From Lateolabrax maculatus (lineage: Eukaryota; Chordata; Actinopteri; Acropomatiformes; Lateolabracidae), in assembly GCA_031216445.1 (NCBI GenBank), contig CM062219.1, positions 3,331,501 through 3,395,500 of the forward strand: a DNA stretch of 64,000 bases, written 5' to 3'. Position 1 is the first letter of the stretch, and each line of letters opens with the position of its first letter. Below the pieces are notes generated by a model. The model saw only the letters and a program-made list of their open reading frames with translations, was not told where the DNA came from and did not search any database. Shown piece by piece: positions 22,525-34,154 of the stretch. Made by a program: the position numbers and the translations under genes.

Positions 22525-22880
22525 GTCGGTCCACCACCACCAGAAATATGAAATATCCCAACAAATATTGGATTGATTACCATGAAATTTTGTACAAACA
22601 TTCATGATCCTAAGAGGATGAATCCTAATGACTTTAGTGATCCTCTGACTTTTCCTCTAGCTCCACCATGAGGTTCCCACTGGTGTTTTTTTTCCCCTTT
22701 TGACAAATTGTGATCAGTTTGAACCCTTGAATGTTTGTCTTGCGCCTTCAACAGGTGTAAATTTAAATCTAAACCTCAGCTGTTTAGTGCTAATTAGCAA
22801 ATGTAAGCATGTTAACACGCTGAACTAAGATGGTTAATAAGGTGAACACCGAGCTGCTGTTTACCTTATTAACCATCTGC
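22525..22880 (+). repeat. dispersed repeat family C in the scamp1 3'UTR
   Basis: Contains TTACCATGAAATTTTGTAC, GAGGATGAATCCTAATGACT and GCATGTTAACACGCTGAACT, phrases typical of this family and shared with 3770, 37740 (inverted) and 63640. Confidence 0.65.
22829..22877. repeat. 19-bp inverted repeat (one mismatch)
   Basis: GATGGTTAATAAGGTGAAC at 22829-22847 pairs with 22859-22877 with 18 of 19 matches around an 11-nt loop. Predicted hairpin inside the scamp1 3'UTR. Confidence 0.85.
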
Positions 22881-23965
22881 TGTGGACTCTTAGTCCTGTT
22901 GCTTTAAAAATTACAGAGTTGATTATTAGATTGACTAACTGACTAATCGACTCATCGACTAATCGTTTAAGCTCCAGTACTGTAGACAGTCGCCCTCTTT
23001 AAACTCTGCCAGGCGAAGGTTTTAGTCATATTTTGGCAACATAGTTGAGCCGTTCTTCTCTGCGAGCTACAGACTCTAAACAGCCACCTCTCCTGCCTAC
23101 ACACTGTGTTTGATACTGATAGATTTTGGCTGAAATACCTCTTTGAAGTTTGCTTTCAAGTGTTTATTTGCTTGAAATCTCTCACCTGTTACATTCTACA
23201 TATCCATTGTGAAATTATGCCAAGTTGCACTTTAAATCTCATCATTAGATTCTCAGTCTGCACACTGTAATCAGTGCAAATGGAGAGATAATCCTAATAA
23301 TGGGCTCACGCCTTCATGCCCATGAGTTCAGATACTTAATTCATACATGTAACACACACCAGCTGAGTTCAGCATAGCTTTCACATGAAGCCTACCTGTC
23401 GTGTCATTTCCTCAGAAAGAAATTAACACTGTTAACAAACGGAAAGAGATCCAATATTCTCCGTATACAGCTGCATGTTCATACTGTTTTTTGAAGAGGA
23501 AAGTGTAACTCGTCTCCAGCTTTTCTCGTGTACTGGAGACTTACCTCAGTTTTACTCAGGATGTACTCTTCACTTGCATGATGAGGTTAAAAATTCTATG
23601 AGATTGTATGAAATTAGACACCAACTGGCCCCTGTTTTTAAATATATGTGCTGTAAATCAATATATTGCAATACAAATAACATAAAAAGATGACAGAAAT
23701 GGCCAGTAACGTTGATGTGCTTGACAATTGCTTGCGTATTCATAATTTGACAATTGTGGATTGACTCTCACTGAACTCCAGTAAGACCACAATCAAATGC
23801 ATCGAATCTCAACCTGCTAACGTGTCTTTGAATGTGTCTTTTTTCTATACGACCTTGTGTTGCAAAGAGGTTTCCACTGTTTTGAATGTGTCTGATATCT
23901 GTGTCTGTTGTGTCTCATGTTTAAGCCAGTTAAGCCTTTGTATGTATGTGTTGTGTAGGAGTGTA

Positions 23966-23971
23966 AATAAA
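23966..23971 (+). terminator. scamp1 proximal poly(A) signal
   Basis: AATAAA, followed by GT-rich sequence about 30 bp downstream. It overlaps a Pumilio-type TGTAAATA (23962-23969). Confidence 0.55.
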
Positions 23972-24600
23972 AGGAATTGGGCCTTTAAATCTTAATCTGT
24001 GTGCAGGGCAGAATCTGGCTGTGGGTCTTGGATCCTTCTTGACTTCCTCGAGATTTTTAAGCTGACAAAGCTTCCTGCAACATGCCTTGTTTTGCTATCT
24101 GCTCACTTCTCCTTTTACTTTTTTTTTTTTTTTACTTCTTACTGGCTTAATTTGGACCAGTGCATGTGTATTTATGTACAAAGCAACATGAGATTATTCC
24201 TCAAAAACAATCGGACTGAGTAGCACCTACAGAATTATGCTGTTCTTTTTGACTTGCTTAAAAAAACATCAATGTGAGAAAGGCGTTAGACTGCAATGCA
24301 ACGTGAACTGTGAGATGTTCTGTAGATGGACTGTGGCTTTAAGTTGTGCTTCATAATCAACATGGTTTGTGGTAGAAACACTGAGAATGAAATTAAAATG
24401 TCCTTAAGCATCTCTCACATTAAAATTTAAATGAAATTATTGAGAAAGAAAGTAGTAAGGGATGTTTGTATATTTTGTACGATTTACAGATGGTCGTCTA
24501 TTTGCTCAAAATTTTGCTGTAATTTTAAGATGCACTCTGGTTTCACCTTCAGTTGCATGTTGAGTAGTTTGAGTTTTGTATATTTATTGTATTAACACTG

Positions 24601-24606
24601 AATAAA
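24601..24606 (+). terminator. scamp1 distal poly(A) signal
   Basis: AATAAA followed by a strong GU-rich stretch (24619-24650, TGTGTTTCATGGTTTGTC). This is the better of the two candidate 3' ends. Confidence 0.65.
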
Positions 24607-24984
24607 ATACTTCTTCCGTATGTGTTTCATGGTTTGTCTTTGTGTGTTATGTCTGCCCAGTATTTGCACTGTATGTGGCGTAAACATCCAGACAAGACGA
24701 GGAGTTAAAGGCAGAATATTTAAGTGGGCTTGCACCAGCGGCTGATAACCAGATGAGGTCAGTAGTTCTCAAAGAACATGAGATTAAGTTCTCTTCATGC
24801 TACTTCGTTTAGGTGAATAGTCAGTTCCCATATTTAGAATCAACAGCAGAATAATTCCAAAAATTGTATTATCTTTGCAAAGGAGAATGTCACCATGCAC
24901 AGACACAATTCAGTTATATGACAGTATAACTCACATTGGGCAATGTCATGTTCATTGTTCTAAGCAGACTGTATACATAGTACA

Positions 24985-25315
24985 GTACACAGTATTAAAT
25001 AAAAGTATGTATTATTAAGAAAATGTACTTAGTAAAATGTAAGTAGTTTTTGTCAAACAACTAATTGATTGATCTATTAATTGTTTCAACTGTACTTCAT
25101 ACTTTTTATATACTGTTGAATTATAACAACACATTTTAGCATAAAATGTAAAGTAAAGTAAAGCTGCCAAATAGTTGTAGTAAAGAACAATATTTCCCCT
25201 CTGAACTGTGAATAGTAGAAGTACAAAGTGACATAAAAAGGAAAGTACAAGTACCTCAAATTTGTACTTAGTACTCTAGTAAATGTATCTAGTTACATTC
25301 TACCACTGGTGGTAT
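24985..25315 (+). repeat. dispersed repeat family A
   Basis: Contains AAAGCTGCCAAATAGTTGTAG, ACAATATTTCCCCTCTGA and TAGTTACATTCTACCACTGG. Confidence 0.7.
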
Positions 25316-26344
25316 TACTACTATAACTGAAAGTAGTAGTAATATTATTGATAGTACACTATAAAGTCAAGTAAGTTTTGTCTATAACTGAGTCCTGAGA
25401 CAATAGCAGGCCAAGTGCTGAGTCCTCTGCTCAAACAAACCTGAGTGAAATAAAGCAGGAAAAAGGGGAAATTGGTAGCAGACCAAATTCAGTGCCAACA
25501 GGAAGGGGCACAGTGGAGGAACAACAGACTCAAGGGCTTCTTTTCTTTAATGGCTTTCATACATTTCAGCAGTGTGTGAAACAAGCAGCAGTCTGCAGCC
25601 TGTCGTGAGCTGTCTGTCCGGGCTGTGACGGGGTCCTCCTCTGGTTATCAGCTGCTCCGCTCACAGCTGTCACTGGATGAACCAGGTGTAAAAGGAAACA
25701 AAAGTCGGAGGCCGTGTGCCTCCTCATGCTCGTCCTCTATGAATTTTTCCACTAAAAAAGGAAAATGAAAGGCACAACTAAAAGCCCCTGGCAGTGAAAC
25801 AGGCCTGAGTTTCTGCTGCACTCTTCAGATTGCACGATTTGTCATGTGCCTAATCTGGAAGTCATCAGGCGCTGTGTTTAGTTTGAGTGCTCTGGTGGAG
25901 GGAGGGAGCCACAGGGTTGTGCCAGAGGCTTCTCTGTAGTCCACATGGAGGGAGGAACATCTGGGGAGGGAGGAACATCTGGGGAGGGACTGACAAACAC
26001 ACACAGGTAGTGCACAAGCAATAGCATTTGGTAGCTGGTGGAAAAGAGAGCAAACAGAGGCTAGAGGTGGGAATCGTATGGTTGTTCATTTTAAAGCAGC
26101 TATAATCTATATTTTATAGTAATAATGTATCAAATTTTTATGTGGAAACAGTGTGACAATGTGAAAAGGGTCGTAGTGTTGAACCTGCAGAGAATTATCA
26201 CCTGACTCTGCAGCTCCTCTCGGCTTTACGGGGCTTTATAGTGAGTTTCAGCTCATTGTTGGGCTGTGTTTGGTTCACTCTCACCGATCTCATTGGGTCG
26301 TTTCCCGTGTGTTGTATTTAATAAGCTTATCTTGTATTCTTAAT

Positions 26345-26470
26345 TTGTACAGTAGTAACTGTAACTGTGAAATAAATGTAGTGGAGAAGAAGTGGCATAA
26401 AATTGAAATACTCAAGTAAAAGTACCTCAAAATGTACTTAAGTACAGTACTTGAGTAAACATTAGTAGTT
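26345..26470 (+). repeat. dispersed repeat family A, 3' end
   Basis: Carries the word ACTTAAGTACAGTACTTGAG (26436-26455), identical at 61330-61349 and inverted at 39721-39740. Confidence 0.75.
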
Positions 26471-26477
26471 GGATATG

Positions 26478-26501
26478 ACACACACACACACACACACACA
26501 C
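26478..26501. repeat. (CA)n microsatellite
   Basis: About 24 bp of CA repeats next to the family-A fragment. Confidence 0.9.
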
Positions 26502-26720
26502 GCAGAGTTCAGTTCTGCATCAGTGGAAAAACTGATCACCCGCTGGCTGGAAAACGTACCCACCCCCCCACCTCAAGGGCGAAACCGAGGTCTCAGCACC
26601 AAGCTGGCTGCTCCACTTGCTGCACCTCCTCCCTCCTCCCCTTCCTCCCCACAGTGAGGGAAGAGGAGGATTAAAAAAAAAACTACAATCAAACCTTTTT
26701 TTTTTTTTTTCCCCTTTCTC

Positions 26721-26726
26721 TTTATT
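26721..26726 (-). terminator. lhfpl2 alternative poly(A) signal
   Basis: AATAAA on the minus strand, followed by an A-rich region, giving a 3'UTR of about 0.95 kb. Confidence 0.35.
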
Positions 26727-27122
26727 CGTTCGGCAGAAACAAATAGGAACAGATAGGACACAATCTATGACCCGACAGACTCCCTGAAACCAGACATTAC
26801 TAATAACAGCAATACTTCATCTCTGTGTCCTCATCCTTCAGTCCACGTCTTTGTGCACAGATTACAGGATGTCTGCTGAATGAGGACCAGACGCAGACCC
26901 TTCATCTTTCAGCTTAGGCTAGGATTAAGCTCACTTCATGTCAGGCTTTTGCAAAAGGACGAACAAAATGCACCGCAGAGCTTCCTTTGCTTGTCCTCGT
27001 GCAGTCTGCGTGAATAAAAAATTCCCATCGATACATTTCAAGGGTCTGCAAACACATTAATCATTCAAATAACAGTACATTCTGTAAGCTTTAAAGGACA
27101 TCCACTCTGCTTCTGTGAGTAG

Positions 27123-27128
27123 TTTATT
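27123..27128 (-). terminator. lhfpl2 candidate poly(A) signal
   Basis: AATAAA on the minus strand, giving a 3'UTR of about 0.55 kb. Alternative at 26721-26726. Confidence 0.35.
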
Positions 27129-27596
27129 CTGACCGAGTAGTGGTTCCCTTGTTGAGTCAATACTCACACGTGGCAAACAGTTAACAGATCCAGGTCCGCT
27201 GGTCGTGGTCTGGTGACAAAAACACCAGTGTTTTAAGGCAAGAGTGACATCATCAGCCCAGCCTGGATCAAGCTGACCGATCATTCGGCGATCATAACTA
27301 TGTACAAAATATATATAATCACACTTATTTACAGGACATGTGGTGACAGACAAAGCCTCTCTGGGCGTCCACATGGTTAACATGAATACAATAACAGACA
27401 CAGCACCTCTAGTGGCAGAAAGACAAAGACAACACACTGAGAAAAAACTTGGCACTTGTAGATTTCTCCCACATTAACACAGAACAGAGACAAAAAATAA
27501 AGAGTCAGTTTTAGTGGTAAACAATGCTTCCATTTCACAGGCAAGCCTCATGAGAGAAGGCAGGAGGGCAGGTGGTGATTGTTATTGGCCTGCCTC

Positions 27597-27629
27597 CTTC
27601 TTCTTCTTCTTCTTCTTCTTCTTCTTCTC
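27597..27629. repeat. (TTC)n / (GAA)n microsatellite
   Basis: About 10 TTC units on the plus strand, i.e. GAA in the lhfpl2 transcript, close behind the stop codon. Confidence 0.9.
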
Positions 27630-27652
27630 TTTTCCCCAAAAGTATCTGGGCC

Positions 27653-27909
27653 TCAGAGGAGGCAGATCAGGCTCTTTCCCTCCTCGATCTCCTCCTGAAC
27701 CTTGTCGCTGGAGGTGGCGATCTCGGCCTGCGCGGAGAAGACCGCGCAGATGAAGGTGAGCACGGTGCCGCCCATGGCCGTGTAGAAGGCCCAGCCCATG
27801 GAGCAGAGTCCGGCCCGGTACGGAGCCGCGTCGGGGCCGCAGTACAGCTGGACCTTGTCTGAGCCCCAGCCAGCAGGGTACAGCATCAGACCCAGGATCA
27901 GAAACAGAC
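27653..27909 (-). CDS. lhfpl2: lhfpl2 last coding exon
   Basis: Acceptor CTCGCAG, 84 codons plus stop TGA at 27655-27653. Encodes LFLILGLMLYPAGWG, a variable outer loop, helix 4 (FYTAMGGTVLTFICAVFSAQ) and the conserved tail. It is more GC-rich than its surroundings. Confidence 0.97.
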
Positions 27910-30900
27910 CTGCGAGAGGGGAAACAGGCGAAGGAACGTCAACTGATGGTAGTCAAATATAACATACTGTACTTATCTGTCCAGACAACATAATGGTGAG
28001 CATGAAAGTTCATTTTTGAAACCAGGTTGTAGGCAGAAGTAGGCAAGCCATCATTGCTGCTGTGTCAATATTACTTTTTTATACCTGCATATAACAGTAA
28101 TGTATGTACAGGATTTCACCGTTTTTGCCAAGAAATCTGTCCAGCAGATCCTGTAGAACCGGTTATATGTTGAAAATATAGTCATCGAGTGCCATTAAAA
28201 TGCAGGTTATAATCTACAAAACTCTTCAATGAAATTTAGTCCGCTTTTAAGTGAAGGCCAGACGTCTTTTCTGGGCTGTTATCAGCTGCTCCAACAACAG
28301 ACTGAGACTTTGGGAAAAAACAGAAAGTAAAAGCCACAAGCTCAGTTGGAAGAAGTAATTCGCTCCGGGTTCAGTTATACATTACAGTTACATCCAGACT
28401 CTGGCAGAAGCGGCACATTAATGTTATTTTTTCCCAAAGCTTGTGTCATAATTCATTTTTGGACGAGTGCTTTAAGGCTGAATGACCAACCCAAACATCC
28501 GCTGTAAAGGCATTCAGTTCTGCAGAAATGGTGGCGGTGCTCGAGAGCGTGACACATAAATCAGCCTCTCCTCTGGAGACTGTGAATATTCATACCACAT
28601 TTAACTGCAATCTTGCCAGTAATTTAAGGGAGACCTTGCTCTGAACCAAAGTGTGCGATTGAACAACCAACCTTGCCATCTTTAGGCAAAAACCCACCAT
28701 AGATCAAATGTCGTTCAGGTTCTGAGGGACTCAGCAAATTATCTCTGTGACCGCCACCATTCGCTGGTACGAAAACATTTCCTGCCAAAGTGCCATCACG
28801 GCATTCAAAGCATCCCCATCAGGATGAAAAAATTTCACACAACGCATAAAATGATTTCCTGATACGCGACTGAAGATAATCACAGCGAGACCTCCAGTGT
28901 GGCAACTGCTGAGGCAGGAAAGAGAAATCTGAACCTGAATCTCAGGTCAGTGTGCAACAGAAAGCGGAGAACAACAGGAAGAAGGTAGCCAGAGGGCTTC
29001 CCCGCCTGCCGGAGTCACCGGCTGACCCTCCGGCGTCCTGCGTCTTGATGGAATGATGGGATCACTTCCTGTCATACTGTGACCCACTTCTACTGCCGTG
29101 CAGACTCGGCTTCATCACCTCAATACAATTCCCGACACACACAGCTCTGCTTATAGATGCAGCTGATCATACGCAATCTAAAAACAACCCTCATTCTTCC
29201 AGTCATTTAATGTCAGGAGGTTTCCATCCTTTCCTCTGCACTTCCTCCAGCGGTCGTGGATCAGTCAGCTGGTCGTGGACAAGGGGCCAGCCACCAATCA
29301 CAGCTCAGGAGGAAACATTTACAATAATACAATTATACAGTTACAGACAATAAAGGCATCAGACGGGGAATGAGAATCTCAGTCGTAATGTTTTCACTCG
29401 ACTAGCCCGCCTTCACGGAGTCGGTCTCACTGCTCTGCTTCGTAAAAACAAATGTTGAGGTGAAAACTGTCCCGCTCTCCTTTCATTCTCTCCTAATCTC
29501 TCTCTCTCTCTCTGCTTCCTTTCTTTCTCCTCCCATTCTCTCGCTCTTAAAGCACCCAATATCGTATTAAACAAGGAAATGAAAACTAGGTCATAAATTC
29601 TTTCCACATGTTGCAGCATTGCCCTGACGTCCAGACCGGCTCCAGTGATGGATTGAAGGTATGGTTTTAATTCCCAACCCCACCCCTCCTAAGACCCCCT
29701 CCACACACACACACACACACACACATACACACATACACACACACACTCATTCCCACCCCCCCCCCCACAAGCTGGACCTTCTAACTTAATATCCCACTGC
29801 GCTCCACCCTTCCAGCCTCAGTATTCCCTCTGCACTGGCTCATGTCTCCGTTAACTTCCAAACTGTCAATTCTCCACCATCAATCCATTTCTGATAGCTG
29901 CCTCCCTGCCACCAACTCCCCCCCCACCTCTCTAACCTCTGCTCCCACAGCCTCCACCCTGTAATCCAGCACAGCAGGCCGGCACTCTGCTCCAAGAAAT
30001 CTGGCCACTCTTCTCCTTTCCAGGAAAAAGAAGGAGCCGGGTCCACCTCTGGGATCCACGAGAAGGGAAAATAAGAAGAGACAGCGAGAGGGCGAAAGGA
30101 CACAATCTGTCTGCTATTTTCTCAATTAATTGATTAGCATTTGGTCTGTAAGACAGTCTTCAAATGTCTTGTTTTGTCTAACCAACAGTTCAAAACCCAA
30201 GGTATTTAATTAACTACAATATTAGGACAAAGAAAAGCACTAAATGTTCACATTTAATGACTGTAGCTCTGTTGTGTGAATCTGTATCTGAATCTTACCA
30301 CAGTGTCACGTGATGATATAGTCACAGCTTATTATCAGGCTCACCTCGCTAAAACTGGAGCCGTCTGATTTAACATCCCTGCCATAAATGCTAGCATTAT
30401 GAAATTTACAAAGTTCAGTTTTTACTGTTTTATTACAGAAGTGTTGATTAAACCTTACAGTCATTACAGAGGCTGTAATGTGTGTAATTTATACGGCTTC
30501 CACTTTACACCCAGTCATTTTGAACCATTGTTAATGCAAAAATATTGATTATAGCAGCTTTACTGCAGGAAACTGTTAGATTCCTAATCATCAGGCGTCC
30601 AAACAAGTAGAGCACAACATCTACATCACCTATAGTAGGTCCCCAAAAGTATGCCAACACTGACACCATAAAAAGTAATCCTGTATTTCTTTGTTCCTTC
30701 CTGAGACTAAGTTTGCTACTTCTTCCGATTAAAGTAGTAATGATTCATTGGTTGTAAAATTCAACCCATTGTAAAATTACAGATATTTAACTGTAAATAC
30801 AAAAAGATATCCAGAAAAAGCTATTAAATGAATGGGAATCCCATTTCCTATCAGTCAGAGCCAGCAGTTCCGTTTCATTCCTTTGCAAAACATGTGATAT

Positions 30901-33900
30901 CTTATGTCAGAATCGTCATCACACCATCATTCTGCTCAGATTCCTGTAAGACGTCGTTTGGTTTTGCTCACTTCCAGCCTGGGGCTGAGTCATGGTCAAC
31001 GGCTAAACCTGGGATGAAGTCTGTGACTCACTGCTGGAGGGAAAGTTTATGACCAGTAATAAAAGCATTCAACACCGAAAGCACAAGAATTGGAGACAGT
31101 TTTACGGCCGAGTTTGTTTGCCGTCTTGTCTCTAATCCGCTTGGGCTGAAGTTCTACATGAGTGACGATGAGTGAGGAAGGCGTTTCAATAAATGTACAA
31201 AGAATTCACTTACAGGTAGTCTAACTGGGGTACAAGAAGTCTTTAGGGGCCCTCCAAATGTGCGCCTGCGGGATACAAAGTGCACCCGACTGACCCTCAA
31301 CAGAAGACTGTCTGTTTAAGCCATTGGATTACGTAAAGCAAAGGGAATGGATTTACCTTCAGCTGAAATCTTAAAGCCACCTGAGTTTAAACTGGCCGTT
31401 AGTCTAAAGGCATCTGAGACACTGCAGCCATCAGAAAGTGTGTCAGAGGGGACAAAAGAGTTGAAAGTGAAAAGCGCAAGTGACATCAGCGCATGTGAAG
31501 ATCAGGTCAACGAGCTTTGGAGTCCATCCAGTGCAATGACGTGACCATCTCTGGCAGCGGCGTCGCAATCTTCCCATCTGAGGTCAATCACTTCCCCAAA
31601 CATCTGCCGTCTGGCTCCAGTTTTCTCATTACCGGAGGGTCGGCACGACTGGTGGAAATAGTGATTAGTGCGAGAGTCGGTGTGGTAGTGCTGGTGGTGG
31701 ATATCAGCGAGAGTGACATCATTCACAGGCCTCACGAAAATACAGCAGTCACGTTGAAGACTCCCGTGCACGCTGAGCGACTGATGGACGTTGGAAAAAG
31801 GACAAAGACACATCAGCAGCCACGGTGTCGCTGGATGTCAGACAGGCGGTATGTCAGGTCTTATCTTTTCCTGCGGTTGAAATGAGTAAAGGGTTATCGG
31901 CCTTCAGCTCCACAGCCACGAAGGAAACCCTCCCACGTCCTCAGCTGTTTGAAGCTCCTCTCGCCCCCTTTCCTCTTCCGCATCCTCATCCTCTCCACAA
32001 TGAGGAGACCCAGCGGTGCATTTCCCCACTTTCATTACCTTAGCCATGTGTCCCAGTCCTTTATATGGATGGTACACTGAGGGCTTTCAGGTTACGTAAC
32101 ACCATCTCTGGCAGCCGTATTGAGCAGATTCCATTTCTACACTTCAACAATTCATAAACTCATTACAGCACAGCTTTAAATGACGAAATATGTCTGAAAA
32201 TAAGTAGCATTCGTTACGTAAAGAGGTTACAATTGGCATGGCAAAATATCTGATGGCTGATATATACAGTATATATCGTCATATCATTCAACCCTACATC
32301 TAATTCAGCGTGCAGCTATAGTCAGATATGTGAAGAAAATGTGACAGAATATATATGTAACATCTATTGTGTCCTAAATAAACATTCACATTAAGATATT
32401 TCAGGCTTATTGGGTAGAGAGATCCTTCCAGGAGCCTTTCGTGGTTCACTTTAGATTAAAGCGGGTCAGCAGGCCTGCACAGAACTGGGTTTACAGCTCG
32501 GCATATCCGTCAACACACGCCCACCCTTTTCTGTTTGGGCCTGCACCAAATAAACAACGGCGGGGGAGGAGAGCCATGATCACCACAGATAGGAGAGCTC
32601 CAGTCTGTGAAAGGAGATTCAGCGAACGTGATCTCATGGCCTCCTCCCTTCCATAATTTACCACAGTGAGTCCAAGTGGCCGGAGATCTGGCCTCAGACT
32701 CACAGCCATGCAGGATGCACAACCTGCGCCCACAAACAGAGATACGCATGCGTCTTCAGCTTAGTTTTTAGGCCAATCAAGCTGACTTGGTGCAGAGTAA
32801 ATATTTGGGTGGCAGTTGCTCTGAGTGACAGCTCTGAGGGTGGAAACAAGCCACCATGTGTTTTAAACTTCTGACTGCTTGGGTAAAAGTTCACAGAAGG
32901 CTCCACGAGTATCAAACACATCATTCTGGCAGTGGGAGTTGTGGTGCTCGTAATGAATGTGTTCAGCTGAAAGCATAACTTTTCATTTACCTTGATGAAC
33001 GGTGGACGCCACAGGAATGAAGGGCAACAATAAAAGATGAACCGAGTTAGCTTTAAGATTTCTAGTCAGTGTGCAAAACACTTTGTTATACACAGGCAAC
33101 TATGAGGAGCTGTCTCAAAAGCAGCAAATACACTGACAGTATATTGAGGATTAAAGTTGTTGGCAGTGTATAATTGATTTTGTTTGTCTGGCTCTGGTGG
33201 GAATAAGGTAAAGTAGGTTATGTTGGAAAAGAACGACTTCGTACAATGCGTTTGTTTGACCACGTCTGAAATCAAAAGTATTTAGAGACGCAGTAATCAT
33301 TAACATATGGGGTAAACAGTTCACATTCTCAGACAGAATGAAAAATGAAAGAGAGAGAGACGCTGCAAACTTTCTCACCTCCACATATCTGCCGAATCGC
33401 TACTTGAAGTGTAAGGATGTCGAATTGGCAGTTTTTGGAAAGTTACAAAAATTGTCAGATGCAGCCCCTCAATTCAGACATCAGGAAGGTGTGGGGGGGT
33501 ATACTGCCCACTTAAGACTATTTGTTCAATGACACCTTTGTACCTCAGAAGAGCTGATTTGAGCTATTTTTTTCTTAATGTACCAAAATACAACTTTTAA
33601 AAGGGAGCATCCAACAGTTTTTAAGTCTTTGGCAGGCTGTAATTACTCTTTAAATGCACCAAAAAAATATAAATGTAAGTGTTGTGTGCCCATCTCACCT
33701 GCGATCCCTTGCAGCAGTCCACACACGTTGAAGATGCTCTTCTTCATGATGCTTTGGAAGCACATGGTGAAGACTGAGATGAACGCCACGGCACACAGCA
33801 GCAGGATCCCTGCCGCCAAGAAGATAGAAGTAGCCTGCCAGAACCCGCTGGCAATCTCCCCAAAGTGTATGGCGTACGGCCCGCACAGTATTCCACGGTG

Positions 33901-34119
33901 CAGGTGGGGCAGTTTTATACAGCGGCCGTAGATGCCTAAAGTTGGCCTGTAGGCCTCTCCGGCTGTGGTGGCCCCATGGGGGCCGAAGACTGCATCTGGG
34001 GTGCGGGGGAATCCCACCAGCCAGTCAGTGCTCATGAAGGCGATGAGCTCTCCGAACGCAGCCACAATACTCAGCAGAGTCCACAGCATGGAGCGGCAGG
34101 TGACAATGACATGGCACAT
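27653..34119 (-). CDS. lhfpl2: LHFPL tetraspan subfamily member 2 (complete CDS)
   Basis: Four-helix membrane protein of the LHFPL family (PMP22/claudin-like superfamily); its molecular role is poorly defined. Two coding exons, 33699-34119 and 27653-27909, give 678 bp and 225 residues; human is 228. It starts MCHVIVTCRSMLWTLLSIVA, with membrane helix 1 at about 10-30. A first outer loop follows with TDW (31-33), GIYGRC (62-67) and Cys-79, echoing the claudin W-GLW-C-C pattern. Helices 2 and 3 lie at about 92-120 and 133-152, including the hallmark SIMKKSIFNVCGLLQGIAG. Helix 4 is at about 182-201, and the cytosolic tail is AEIATSSDKVQEEIEEGKSL ICLL. The poorly conserved part is the loop at 36-58. 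The ATG has A at -3; 35 bp upstream is an acceptor (TCTCTGCAG), so the 5'UTR continues in another exon. The paralogue (a or b) cannot be told. Confidence 0.97.
29702..29746. repeat. (CA)n microsatellite, interrupted
   Basis: CA repeats with two TA interruptions, followed by a poly-C run. Confidence 0.9.
30118..30275 (-). repeat. dispersed repeat family B, fragment
   Basis: Contains AAATGTCTTGTTTTGTC (30162-30178), the exact reverse complement of the word at 49640-49915 and 59695-59960. Confidence 0.65.
33699..34119 (-). CDS. lhfpl2: lhfpl2 first coding exon
   Basis: 140 codons plus one base, donor GTGAGA at 33698-33693. Encodes residues 1-140 (helices 1-2 and the start of helix 3). The exon extends upstream to 34154 as 5'UTR. 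An in-frame GTG at the exon start is not needed; the ATG matches the conserved family start MCHVIV. Confidence 0.97.
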
Positions 34120-34154
34120 GCTGACGGCGGCTGGGGTCTGCTCACGTTTCAACA
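34120..34154 (-). other. lhfpl2: lhfpl2 5'UTR part of the first coding exon
   Basis: Minus strand TCTCTGCAG| precedes 34154, a good acceptor, leaving 35 bp of leader before the ATG. The upstream partner is probably the donor at 60624. Confidence 0.65.

Larger units (their letters stand above)
21516..24620 (+). other. scamp1: scamp1 3'UTR
   Basis: Runs from the stop to one of two poly(A) signals (23966-23971 or 24601-24606), giving a 2.5 or 3.1 kb UTR. It includes a GT tract (about 21836-21854), a CTCF-like match (22177-22190, minus CCACCGGGGGGCAG), a family-C repeat (about 22525-22870) with an internal hairpin (22829-22877), and a family-B scrap (22915-22975). UTR limits are inferred. Confidence 0.7.
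24621..26720. other. scamp1/lhfpl2 convergent intergenic region
   Basis: About 2.1 kb between the two 3' ends. It holds family-A copies (24985-25315, 26345-26470), an 18-bp unit tandemly repeated about 2.3 times (25948-25989, GAGGGAGGAACATCTGGG) and a (CA)n tract (26478-26501). No gene seen. Confidence 0.75.
26721..27652 (-). other. lhfpl2: lhfpl2 3'UTR (inferred)
   Basis: Between the stop codon and candidate minus-strand AATAAA signals at 27123-27128 and 26721-26726. It begins with a (GAA)n tract (plus TTC, 27597-27629) only about 25 nt after the stop. The end is uncertain. Confidence 0.5.
27910..33698 (-). other. lhfpl2 intron between coding exons
   Basis: 5.8 kb. It contains a CT tract (about 29493-29513), a (CA)n tract with TA interruptions (29702-29746) and a family-B fragment (30118-30275, minus). 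Around 31500-31885 both strands are open for over 100 codons but I recognise nothing. The remainder is plain. Confidence 0.75.

Noticed and set aside
31502..31885. Overlapping open frames on both strands (104 and 122 codons) in the lhfpl2 intron
   Set aside because: Both strands open at once points to a stop-poor composition rather than a gene; neither translation resembles a known protein.
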